Made by a program: the position numbers and the translations under genes
Shown here: piece after piece, positions 10,907-18,194 of the stretch
How the letters are laid out: each line of letters starts with the position of its first letter
Position numbering within the stretch: position 1 is the first letter of the stretch
The notes under the pieces: model-generated
What the model saw: only the letters and a program-made list of their open reading frames with translations
The model's database searches: none
What the model was told of the DNA's origin: nothing
Origin: Ilumatobacter sp963746265
Lineage (GTDB): Bacteria > Actinomycetota > Acidimicrobiia > Acidimicrobiales > Ilumatobacteraceae
Reading direction: 5' to 3'
Length of the DNA: 64,000 nt
NCBI GenBank assembly: GCA_963746265.1
Contig: CAVVAM010000014.1
Location: 620,001 to 684,000 of the forward strand

Positions 10907-10980
10907 GCCCAACGACCGTAGTCAGACGACCGGGGGCTTCTCTCACGACCGAACGAAATGTCAGCGTGACGAGATGTCAG

Positions 10981-11016
10981 CGTGCCGCTGCCGACGCCGG
11001 CTGCCGGAGCGGCACG
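10981..11016 (-). terminator. Hairpin downstream of sucD, possible terminator
   Basis: CGTGCCGCT and AGCGGCACG form a perfect 9-bp stem around an 18-nt loop that can fold further (GCCG/CGGC). It lies 20 nt past the sucD stop on the transcribed strand. A short direct repeat, ATGTCAGCGTG, occurs at 10958 and 10974, beside this structure and upstream of purH. Confidence 0.45.
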
Positions 11017-11035
11017 GTCACGTGGCTCGGCAGGC

Positions 11036-11932
11036 TCAGAGGCCGGCGACGATCTCGGCCATCAACTCGCCGGCTTCGGTCGGGTTGAGCCCCACCTGCA
11101 CGCCGGCTGTTCCGAGTGCGTCCATCTTTCCCTGCGCGGTGCCCTTGCCGCCCGACACGATGGCTCCCGCGTGGCCCATCTTCTTGCCCGCCGGTGCGGT
11201 CACACCTGCGATGTACGCCGACATCGGCTTCGACACGTCGGTCATGATGAAGTCGGCCGCCTCCTCCTCGGCCGAACCACCGATCTCACCGATCATCATG
11301 ATCGCATGCGTCTCCGGATCGGACTCGAACTCGCGGAGGCAGTCGATGAAGTTGGTGCCCGGCACCGGGTCGCCACCGATGCCCACACAGGTGGACACAC
11401 CGATGCCCTTCTGCTTGAGTTCGTACAGCGCCTGATAGGTCAGCGTTCCGGAACGGCTCACGATGCCGACGTTCGGACGGTCGGCCGATGGGACTTCTGC
11501 GATCTCACCCGCGGTGATGCCGATGTTGCACTTCCCCGGACTGATGATGCCCGGGCAGTTCGGACCGAGCAGCCGGGTGTCGGGGAAGTCGCGGACGAGG
11601 CGGTTGTAGACCTTCGCTTCGTCCTGTGCCGGGATGCCCTCGGTGATGCACACGACGAACCCGATGCCGGCTTCGGCGGCTTCGAGTATCGCCCCCGGCG
11701 CGAACTTCGGCGGCACCGCCACGAACGATGCGTTGGCGCCGGTCGCGCCGATCGCCTCGGCGACCGAGTCGAAGACCGGGATGCCGTCGACGTCCTGACC
11801 GCCCTTGCCCGGCGTGACCCCGCCGACGACCTGGGTGCCGTAGTCGCGGTTGCGGAGGCCGTGGTACTTGCCCTGACCGCCGGTCAGGCCCTGGACGATG
11901 ACCTTGGTGTTCTCGTTGACGAAGATTGCCAT
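11036..11932 (-). CDS. sucD: Succinyl-CoA synthetase (ADP-forming), alpha subunit
   Basis: SucD, with SucC, converts succinyl-CoA to succinate with ATP or GTP formation in the TCA cycle. The 298-residue protein shows a CoA-binding Rossmann start (VIVQGLTGGQGKYHG), GPNCPGIISPG, and the phospho-histidine segment KKMGHAGAIVSGGKG. The start MAIFVNENTK has a GAGGGA ribosome site. The open frame continues upstream into sucC but lacks homology there. sucC ends 28 nt before, so the two form one operon with the mutase subunit upstream. Confidence 0.95.
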   Translation of the reverse strand: MAIFVNENTKVIVQGLTGGQGKYHGLRNRDYGTQVVGGVTPGKGGQDVDGIPVFDSVAEAIGATGANASFVAVPPKFAPGAILEAAEAGIGFVVCITEGIPAQDEAKVYNRLVRDFPDTRLLGPNCPGIISPGKCNIGITAGEIAEVPSADRPNVGIVSRSGTLTYQALYELKQKGIGVSTCVGIGGDPVPGTNFIDCLREFESDPETHAIMMIGEIGGSAEEEAADFIMTDVSKPMSAYIAGVTAPAGKKMGHAGAIVSGGKGTAQGKMDALGTAGVQVGLNPTEAGELMAEIVAGL

Positions 11933-11960
11933 GTCGTTGGTTCCCTCTCGACTCGATCGG

Positions 11961-13106
11961 TCAGCTCGCCAGCGCGACGGCGGCTCGGGCGGCGTCGAGC
12001 ATGGTCGGCTCGGAGCGCAGCTGGGACTCGGGGATGCCGGCGTCGGCGAGGATCCGGCGACCCTCCTCGGCGTTGGTGCCATCGAGACGGATGACGATCG
12101 GCGCGTTCAGTTCGACCCGTCCGAGCGCCTCGACGATGCCCTTGGCCACCTCCTCACCGCGGGTGATGCCTCCGAAGATGTTGATGAAGATCGACTTGAC
12201 CGTCTCGTCGAAGTTGATCACCTCGAGCGCGCCCGCCATGACGTCGGCGTTCGCACCGCCGCCGATGTCGAGGAAGTTCGACGCCGCGCCACCGACCTGG
12301 TTGACGACGTCGAGGGTCGACATGGCCAGACCAGCACCGTTCGCGATGATCCCGACACTGCCGTCCAGGCCGATGTACTGCAGGTCCTTCTCGGCCGCCA
12401 TCTGCTCTCGTTCGTCCATCTCGGTGAGACCCTTGAAGTCCTCCCACTCGGGATGACGGAACTCGGCGCTGTCGTCGAGCGTGACCTTGGCGTCGAGTGC
12501 GTGCACTTCGCCGGTGGGCTTCAGGATCAGCGGATTGATCTCGGCGAGGTCGCAGTCACCCTCGTCGTAGCACCGATACAGCTTCACGAGGATGTCGGTC
12601 GCTCCGTCGATCGCCCGCTCCGGCAGGTTGGCGTCGATGCATGCCTGACGGGCGACGTCGGCCGTCAGCCCGTCCAGCGGGTTGATGTGCAGCCGGACGA
12701 TCGCGTCGGGGTTCTCCTCGGCGACGGTCTCGATCTCGACGCCGCCCTCCGCCGACAGCATCATCAGGTGCTGCTTGGCGGAGCGGTCGAGCGTGAAGCT
12801 GACGTAGTACTCCTCGTCGATGTCGGAGGCCGCTTCGACCCAGAGCCGCTTGACGACGTGGCCCCTGATGTCCATGCCCAAGATGTTGCCGGCGTGCTGG
12901 CGGACCTCGGCTTCGTTGTCGGCGAGCTTGATGCCGCCCGCCTTGCCGCGACCACCCACCTGAACCTGTGCCTTCACCACCACCGGGTAGCCGGCGTCGT
13001 CGGCTGCGGCGACGGCCTCGTCGACCGTGTCGGCCGGGCCGCCCGGACTCACCGGAATGTCGTAGCGGGCGAAGTACTGCTTGCCCTGGTATTCGAACAG
13101 ATCCAC
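11961..13106 (-). CDS. sucC: Succinyl-CoA synthetase (ADP-forming), beta subunit
   Basis: This 381-residue ATP-grasp subunit binds the nucleotide and, with SucD, makes succinate plus ATP or GTP. It begins with MDLFEYQGKQYFARY, has VVVKAQVQVGGRGKAGG for nucleotide binding, LAEINPLILKPTGEVHALDAK for Mg binding, and the GGANADVMAGALEVI and INIFGGITRGEEVAKGI segments near the C-terminus. The start is GTG at 13106, with AGGAAGG about 9 nt upstream. It follows the B12-binding mutase subunit by 34 nt. This links methylmalonyl-CoA isomerisation (which makes succinyl-CoA) to its conversion to succinate. Confidence 0.95.
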   Translation of the reverse strand: MDLFEYQGKQYFARYDIPVSPGGPADTVDEAVAAADDAGYPVVVKAQVQVGGRGKAGGIKLADNEAEVRQHAGNILGMDIRGHVVKRLWVEAASDIDEEYYVSFTLDRSAKQHLMMLSAEGGVEIETVAEENPDAIVRLHINPLDGLTADVARQACIDANLPERAIDGATDILVKLYRCYDEGDCDLAEINPLILKPTGEVHALDAKVTLDDSAEFRHPEWEDFKGLTEMDEREQMAAEKDLQYIGLDGSVGIIANGAGLAMSTLDVVNQVGGAASNFLDIGGGANADVMAGALEVINFDETVKSIFINIFGGITRGEEVAKGIVEALGRVELNAPIVIRLDGTNAEEGRRILADAGIPESQLRSEPTMLDAARAAVALAS

Positions 13107-13140
13107 TGGAGATGCCTTCCTGGGAGGTGGTGGGGTCGGT

Positions 13141-13545
13141 CTAGTCGGTTCGCTCGTCGAGTGCAGACTCGAGCCAGCTGCTGATCGCCTTCAGTGACGC
13201 GCCGGGCTGGAAGATCTCGGCGATGCCCTGCTCCTTGAGGACCCGGACGTCGGCGTCGGGGATCACCCCACCACCGAACACGAGCACGTCGTCGAGATCA
13301 CGCCGGTCGAGCTCTTCGACGACCCGCGGGAACAGGGTGAGGTGCGCACCCGACAGCAGCGACAGCCCGATCGCGTCGGCGTCCTCCTGCAGCACGGTCT
13401 CGGCGATCTGCTCCGGGGTCTGGTGCAACCCGGTGTAGATGACCTCGAAACCGTGGTCCCTGAGTGCACGGGTGATCGTCTTCGCGCCGCGGTCGTGCCC
13501 GTCCAGGCCCGGCTTGGCGACGACGACTCGATACTGGCGCTTCAC
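13141..13545 (-). CDS. Cobalamin-binding small subunit of an acyl-CoA mutase (methylmalonyl-CoA mutase C-terminal type)
   Basis: This 134-residue stand-alone B12-binding domain carries the base-off signature in KPGLDGHDRGAK, with His17 as the likely cobalt ligand, followed by LSLLSGAH and VFGGGVIPD as in MCM C-terminal domains. It would pair with a separately encoded substrate-binding subunit to isomerise methylmalonyl-CoA (or a related acyl-CoA) to succinyl-CoA; that subunit is not in the window. It leads the sucCD operon. The start is GTG at 13545 (VKRQYRVVVAK), with a TAGTGT box 9 nt before it. Confidence 0.85.
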   Translation of the reverse strand: MKRQYRVVVAKPGLDGHDRGAKTITRALRDHGFEVIYTGLHQTPEQIAETVLQEDADAIGLSLLSGAHLTLFPRVVEELDRRDLDDVLVFGGGVIPDADVRVLKEQGIAEIFQPGASLKAISSWLESALDERTD

Positions 13546-13627
13546 GACAGGTCGACACTACGCGGTTGTCCGCGGGGCGAACCAACCGACCGGCCGCTCT
13601 CGACCGCACCGGCGGCAGACTGGCCGG

Positions 13628-14131
13628 GTGCGATGGCCCGAGTTCCGATCCCCGTTCGCCCGAGCCGTGATGCCGGTGTTGGGCGGAGCGCTGGTCTTCG
13701 CCGCGATCGGTGGCTTCACGTGGGCGATCGCGGCGTACATCTCCGATGAAGGCGCCGGCACCTCCGACCGGCTCGCTCCCAGCACCTTCACGATCGGCCA
13801 GGTCGAATCACTGGCCGAGACGGTCGAGGAGGACGGCCCCCTGCTGTTCCCCGAACTCGGCACGGCGATCGGCACACGGTCGATCGTCGTCGACCACGAG
13901 GGCGCCGTGGCAGCGGACGGGTGGAGGGTGTACTGGGCCTACCCGGCCGACCGCGACCCGACCTGCGTCGTCGAGCAGGTCGTGGGCACGTCAGGGTTCG
14001 TCGACTGCGATGGTCGGACGATCGACGTCACCGAGCTCTCCCCACCCGACGAGGGTGTCTTTCCGACCGTGCAGGACCGGACCACTCTGATCATCGACCT
14101 GCGCGGCACCACTTCGCCGACCGAACCCTGA
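13628..14131 (+). CDS. Membrane-anchored protein of unknown function
   Basis: This 167-residue protein has no family that I recognise. One membrane helix (about residues 14-36, VMPVLGGALVFAAIGGFTWA) is followed by a roughly 130-residue soluble domain, probably outside the cytoplasm. That domain begins with STFTIGQVESLAE and contains two cysteines (TCVVEQ and VDCDG) spaced to form a disulfide. The beta-rich pattern recalls Rieske-like or Ig-like folds but has no cluster-binding His. The start is GTG, 6 nt after CAGACT. It diverges from the mutase subunit, and its 3' end faces the flavodoxin-like gene. Confidence 0.65.
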   Translation: MRWPEFRSPFARAVMPVLGGALVFAAIGGFTWAIAAYISDEGAGTSDRLAPSTFTIGQVESLAETVEEDGPLLFPELGTAIGTRSIVVDHEGAVAADGWRVYWAYPADRDPTCVVEQVVGTSGFVDCDGRTIDVTELSPPDEGVFPTVQDRTTLIIDLRGTTSPTEP

Positions 14132-14247
14132 CGACCGACGGTCGGGCCCCGAGCGATTCCAGGTCGTCCCGGGTCACGACGACATGGGCCTGGAGCCGGG
14201 TGAGCCGCAGCACCGCCCCGACGTCGACGATGAATCGAGTCGTGGAT

Positions 14248-14676
14248 TCAGGCTGGTTCGACGACGCCGAGCAGACGCTCCACGAACAGATCGGTGTGTT
14301 CGTCGAGGTAGTTGCGCTTGATCTCGAGACCGCCGACGACGTCGGCACCCGTCTGCCCGACGGCGGTCGAGAGTTTGTCGATGCTCTTGCCGGCGTTCAG
14401 TGCGAACGTGAGGAAGCACGCTGCCTTCTTGCCACGCATCGTCGGCAGGTTGGCGATGTTGCCGAGCGCGAAGGGGGCCTGACCGACCACGAACAGGCCG
14501 TGCGTCCAGGTGCCGACGAGCACGATGTCGGCTCGTTGGATCGAGGCGAGGTCGGGTGCGCCGACCTTCGACATGCCGGTGATCGTCCACCGCTCCTGCC
14601 GCAACTTGTCGCCGATCATCTCAGCGGCGCTCCATGTGTTCCCGGTGAGGCTCTCGACGAGCAGTGCTGCCTTCAT
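14248..14676 (-). CDS. Flavodoxin-like protein
   Basis: This 142-residue protein has a flavodoxin fold. The FMN phosphate loop is SLTGNT (residues 9-14), and VLVGTWTHGLFVVGQAP supplies the second flavin-binding loop. It may be an electron carrier or a flavoprotein reductase; no partner enzyme is adjacent. I chose ATG at 14676 because the FMN loop then starts at residue 9, as in flavodoxins, and GGGAG sits upstream. The open frame 57 bases further out gives an Arg-rich extension without family support. It diverges from the ArsR regulator. Confidence 0.75.
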   Translation of the reverse strand: MKAALLVESLTGNTWSAAEMIGDKLRQERWTITGMSKVGAPDLASIQRADIVLVGTWTHGLFVVGQAPFALGNIANLPTMRGKKAACFLTFALNAGKSIDKLSTAVGQTGADVVGGLEIKRNYLDEHTDLFVERLLGVVEPA

Positions 14677-14739
14677 CACTCCCGATTCAAGCACGTCGGG
14701 GCCCGTTCGAGAAGCACGTGGCCGTCGGAACATATCCTG

Positions 14740-14763
14740 ATATCTTCATAGGTATGCAGATAT
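14740..14763 (+). promoter_or_regulatory. Probable metal-sensor operator overlapping the -10 box and start codon
   Basis: ATATCTTCATA and TATGCAGATAT form an imperfect inverted repeat (10 of 11 positions paired) with a 2-nt centre, the 11/12-2-11/12 geometry of ArsR/SmtB-family operators. The likely -10 box TATCTT (14741-14746) lies inside it, and the ATG of the regulator (14754) is in the right arm. Bound repressor would cover both the promoter and the 5' end of a leaderless message. Confidence 0.7.
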
Positions 14764-15065
14764 TGTCCACTCCGCTTCGGGCGGACGAGGGCGCAGCGCT
14801 GTTCCGGTTGCTCGGCGACCCCACCCGCCTCCGCATCCTCGAAGCCCTCGCATCGACCGACGAGCTGTGTGTGCACGAGATCGCCGACCGCGTCGACGCG
14901 AACGAGACCAAGGTCTCCCAGGCGCTCCGCCTGCTGCGTACCGCTCGGGTCGTGAAGAACCGCCGGGACGGTCGCCACATCCACTACCGACTCGACGACG
15001 ACCACGTGCGCGCGCTCCTCGAGACGGCGGCCGCACACCTCGCCCACGGAGACGATGCCGAATGA
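14754..15065 (+). CDS. ArsR/SmtB-family metal-responsive repressor, CzrA-like
   Basis: This 103-residue winged-helix repressor probably senses zinc or a similar metal and controls the efflux pump that follows. The recognition helix is in ETKVSQALRLLRTARVV. Near the C-terminus Asp82, His84, His95 and His98 form D-x-H-x10-H-x2-H, the alpha-5 interhelical site known from zinc/cobalt sensors such as CzrA. The alpha-3 Cys-Val-Cys of arsenic sensors is absent (ELCVHEIAD has a single Cys). The start lies 7 nt after TATCTT and inside the operator. The stop overlaps the next start (ATGA), so both genes are translated from one message. Confidence 0.85.
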   Translation: MQILSTPLRADEGAALFRLLGDPTRLRILEALASTDELCVHEIADRVDANETKVSQALRLLRTARVVKNRRDGRHIHYRLDDDHVRALLETAAAHLAHGDDAE

Positions 15066-15982
15066 GTCACGACCACAGCCACGGACCGAACGTCGCTCGC
15101 GCCGGCGAACGCCACCGACGACCGCTGCTCATCGCCTTCGGGCTGATCGGCGGCTACTTCGTCGTCGAGGCCGTCGCCGGGTTCGCCGCAGGCTCGCTGG
15201 CGCTGCTGTCGGACGCCGGCCACATGCTCACCGACGTGGTCGGACTCGGTATGGCACTCGCTGCGATCCAGCTGGCGAGCCGTTTCGGCCGGGGGGACTC
15301 GGGCTCGTCACACACGTTCGGGCTGTATCGACTCGAGATCCTGGCGGCGTTCGTGAACGCCCTCCTGCTGTTCGCCGTTGCGATCTGGGTGGTCATCGAG
15401 GCAGCTCGACGACTTCGCAGCGAGCCCGACGTGCTCGGCGTGCCGATGCTGATCGTCGCAGTGCTCGGCCTGCTCGTGAACCTGGTGGCGTTCGTGCTCC
15501 TTCGCGCCGGCGCGAAGGAGTCGGTGAACGTCGAGGGGGCGTACCTCGAAGTCCTCGCCGACGCGATCGGGTCGGTCGGCGTGATCGTGGCCGCGATCCT
15601 GGTGGAGCTGTTCGGGTGGACGTGGGCCGACCCGGTCGTGGCGGCGCTGATCGGTGTCTGGATCCTGCCGCGCACGTGGCAGCTGGGCCGACGCGCCGTG
15701 CGCATCCTCGTCCAGGCCGCGCCCGACCGCATCGATCTCGAGCGCCTCGAACGGGATCTGCGCTCGATCGACCACGTCATCGACGTCCACGACATCCACG
15801 TCTGGACGCTGACGTCCGACATGGAGGCGGCGTCGGCGCACCTCGTCGTGCCCGCTGGTGCCGACCACCACGGCGTTCTCGATCAGGCCCGCGACCTGCT
15901 GGCGACCCGGTACCAGATCGGTCACGGCACGTTCCAGGTCGAGCCCGACAGCCACGAGGGCTGCCACGAACTCACGTGGTAG
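15062..15982 (+). CDS. Cation diffusion facilitator (Zn/Co/Cd efflux), CzcD/ZitB-like
   Basis: This 306-residue inner-membrane metal/proton antiporter exports divalent cations. It starts with a His-rich MSHDHSHG segment and has about six membrane helices and a cytosolic C-terminal domain (DVHDIHVWTLTSDMEAASAHL). The transport-site pair in helix 2 is H-x3-D (DAGHMLTD). Helix 5 has E-x3-D (YLEVLADAIGS), where ZitB/CzcD have H-x3-D, a variant that I recall in other actinobacterial CDFs. It overlaps the upstream CzrA-like repressor by ATGA, the same arrangement as czrA-czrB. Confidence 0.9.
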   Translation: MSHDHSHGPNVARAGERHRRPLLIAFGLIGGYFVVEAVAGFAAGSLALLSDAGHMLTDVVGLGMALAAIQLASRFGRGDSGSSHTFGLYRLEILAAFVNALLLFAVAIWVVIEAARRLRSEPDVLGVPMLIVAVLGLLVNLVAFVLLRAGAKESVNVEGAYLEVLADAIGSVGVIVAAILVELFGWTWADPVVAALIGVWILPRTWQLGRRAVRILVQAAPDRIDLERLERDLRSIDHVIDVHDIHVWTLTSDMEAASAHLVVPAGADHHGVLDQARDLLATRYQIGHGTFQVEPDSHEGCHELTW

Positions 15983-16036
15983 GCGGGTGACCGGCACCAC
16001 ATCGACAGTCACCGCAGGGTGAACTAGGTTCTTTCC

Positions 16037-17443
16037 ATGGGAAAGATCGTGGTGGCCGGCGGGGGGATCTGTGGAATGGCGGCGGCGATGATGCTCGCCG
16101 ACGACGGTCACGACGTCACGGTCATCGAACGCGACCCGGAGCCGCCACCCCCCGACCCCGAGGGGGCGTTCGGCGACTGGGACCGTCGCAGCGTCGCCCA
16201 GTTCGGGCTCGCGCACTGGCTCCACGCCCGCGGCACATCGATCCTCAGGGCGCAACTGCCAGAGGTGTACCGCCGGCTCGACGAGAACGGCGGCTACCAC
16301 TTCAACCTGGTCAAGTACCTGCTGGCGATGATGCCCGACGCCGAGATCACCCCCGACGACGACCGCTTCGATCTCGTCACCGGGCGCCGCAGCACGATCG
16401 AGTGGGCGATGGCGAGTGCTGCACAGGATCATCCCGGGGTGGCGGTGCGGCGAGGCGAGGCGATCAGTGGTCTGCTCGCAGAGACCGCCGGGAGCGCACC
16501 GCCACACGTCACCGGAGTCCACCTGCAGAGCGGCCAAGCGATCACCTCCGATCTGGTGGTCGACGCGACCGGGCGCCGCTCCCCCACCGTCGATTGGCTC
16601 GCTGCGATCGGCGCCACCCCGCCCACCGAACACTCCGAGGACAGCGGGTTCGCGTACTACGGTCGCTACTTCCGAAGCAGCGACGGCTCGATGCCTGCCA
16701 TCATGGGTCCGCTCCTCGCGCCCTACGACAGCTTCTCGATCCTCACCCTCCCGGCCGACAACGACACGTGGGCCGTCACGTTGTACGGGCTGTCCGACGA
16801 CAGGCCACTGCGCAGCTTCCGTGATCCCGAGGTCTACGACCGGGTGATCCGGGCGTGCCCGGCGCATGCGCACTGGCTCGACGGCGAGCCGATCACCGAG
16901 CTGAAGTCGATGGCCGGCGTCGTCGATCGGCACCGGGAGTTCGTCGTCGACGGTGAGCCGGTCGCCACGGGCATCCTCACCGTGGCCGATGCGGCATCGT
17001 GCACGAACCCCTCGCTCGGCCGGGGCATCTCGCTCGGGCTGATGCACGTCGAGGTCATGCGGGCCTGCGTGGCCGAGCACTTCGACGACCCGAACGCCCT
17101 GGCGCTCGCGTTCCACGAGCGGTCCGAGCGTGAGATCACGCCGTGGCACGATGCCACCGTGGCGATCGATCGGCGGCGCGTGAACGACATGCGCATCTAC
17201 CGCGACGGCGGCACGCCGACCGCCACCGACGACGAGAAGATCGGCGATGTCATGCAGGCAGCCGTGATGCTCGATCCGGTGATCACCCGAGCGTTCGGTG
17301 AGATCTTCAGCTGCATCTCGACCTCCGAGGAGGTCATCGCGAGACCCCGCTTCCTGCAGCGGGTGATCGACTGCGCCGACAGGGTGTCGACCGATCCGCT
17401 CCCCGGGCCCGGCCGTGAGCAGTTGCTGGAGCTCGTGTCATGA
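16037..17443 (+). CDS. FAD-dependent oxidoreductase (monooxygenase/geranylgeranyl-reductase-like)
   Basis: This 468-residue flavoprotein begins with an FAD-binding Rossmann motif (VVAGGGICGMAAAMMLADDG, then VIERD) and has a second FAD motif near residue 316 (VADAASCTNPSLGRGISLG). The overall plan is that of aromatic hydroxylase-like and geranylgeranyl-reductase-like flavoenzymes. It probably oxidises or reduces a lipophilic or aromatic compound; the substrate is unknown. Its stop overlaps the start of a hydrolase, suggesting that both act on one compound. A TAGGTT box lies 6 nt before the ATG (leaderless). Confidence 0.78.
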   Translation: MGKIVVAGGGICGMAAAMMLADDGHDVTVIERDPEPPPPDPEGAFGDWDRRSVAQFGLAHWLHARGTSILRAQLPEVYRRLDENGGYHFNLVKYLLAMMPDAEITPDDDRFDLVTGRRSTIEWAMASAAQDHPGVAVRRGEAISGLLAETAGSAPPHVTGVHLQSGQAITSDLVVDATGRRSPTVDWLAAIGATPPTEHSEDSGFAYYGRYFRSSDGSMPAIMGPLLAPYDSFSILTLPADNDTWAVTLYGLSDDRPLRSFRDPEVYDRVIRACPAHAHWLDGEPITELKSMAGVVDRHREFVVDGEPVATGILTVADAASCTNPSLGRGISLGLMHVEVMRACVAEHFDDPNALALAFHERSEREITPWHDATVAIDRRRVNDMRIYRDGGTPTATDDEKIGDVMQAAVMLDPVITRAFGEIFSCISTSEEVIARPRFLQRVIDCADRVSTDPLPGPGREQLLELVS

Positions 17444-18183
17444 CCGTCGCGCTCGTCCACGGGGTGCCGGAGAGTGCGGCGATCTGGGATGCGATGCTCG
17501 CCGAGCTGGGCCGTGACGACGTCGTCACGCTGTCACCGCCGGGTTTCGGCGCACCGGTTCCCGCCAGCTTCGAACCGACGTCCGACGGGTACCGAGATTG
17601 GTTGGTGACCGAGCTCGAGCAACTCGACGGCCCGGTCGACCTCGTCGGACACGACTGGGGCGCCGGTCACGCGCTCCGAGCCACCACGGCCCGGCCCGAT
17701 CTGGTTCGCAGACTGGTCACCGACATCGCCGGGACGGCAGACATCCGATACGAGTGGCACGACATGGCCCAGGTCTGGCAGACACCGGGCGACGGCGAAG
17801 CATTCGTCGAGGCCGTCGCTGCCATGCCCGTCGACGATCGTGTGCCGATGCTGGTCGACGCCGGCATGACCGAGGCCGGTGCGCGGGCGTGCGCGGAGGC
17901 GAACGGCCACACGATGGGCGCGTGCATCCTGTCGCTGTACCGGTCGGCCGTGCAGCCGGGCATGGCAATGTGGGGCGACCAGTTCGCAGCACTGCAGGAA
18001 CGCCCGACCACCCTGGTGGTGATCGCCCACGAGGACCACTACACCGGTGGACCCGACATGGCCCGCGATGTCGCCCAGAAGTGGGGAGCGAGCGTGGCCG
18101 AGTTCGACGGGCTCGGCCACTGGTGGATGATGCAGGACCCGGCCCGCTCGGCAGCGATGCTGAACGAGTTCCTCAACGACTGA
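17440..18183 (+). CDS. Alpha/beta-hydrolase
   Basis: This 247-residue alpha/beta-hydrolase starts with VALVHGVPESAAIWDAM (oxyanion-hole HG). The nucleophile elbow is LVGHDWGAGHALR, with Asp in the G-x-D-x-G position as in haloalkane dehalogenases and epoxide hydrolases. The catalytic His is probably in DGLGHWWMM near the end. An Asp nucleophile suggests ester-intermediate chemistry on an epoxide or halide rather than serine esterase activity. It overlaps the FAD monooxygenase by ATGA; an epoxide made by the flavoenzyme would be a logical substrate, but this is inference. Confidence 0.82.
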   Translation: MTVALVHGVPESAAIWDAMLAELGRDDVVTLSPPGFGAPVPASFEPTSDGYRDWLVTELEQLDGPVDLVGHDWGAGHALRATTARPDLVRRLVTDIAGTADIRYEWHDMAQVWQTPGDGEAFVEAVAAMPVDDRVPMLVDAGMTEAGARACAEANGHTMGACILSLYRSAVQPGMAMWGDQFAALQERPTTLVVIAHEDHYTGGPDMARDVAQKWGASVAEFDGLGHWWMMQDPARSAAMLNEFLND

Positions 18184-18194
18184 CCCGGAGCCCG

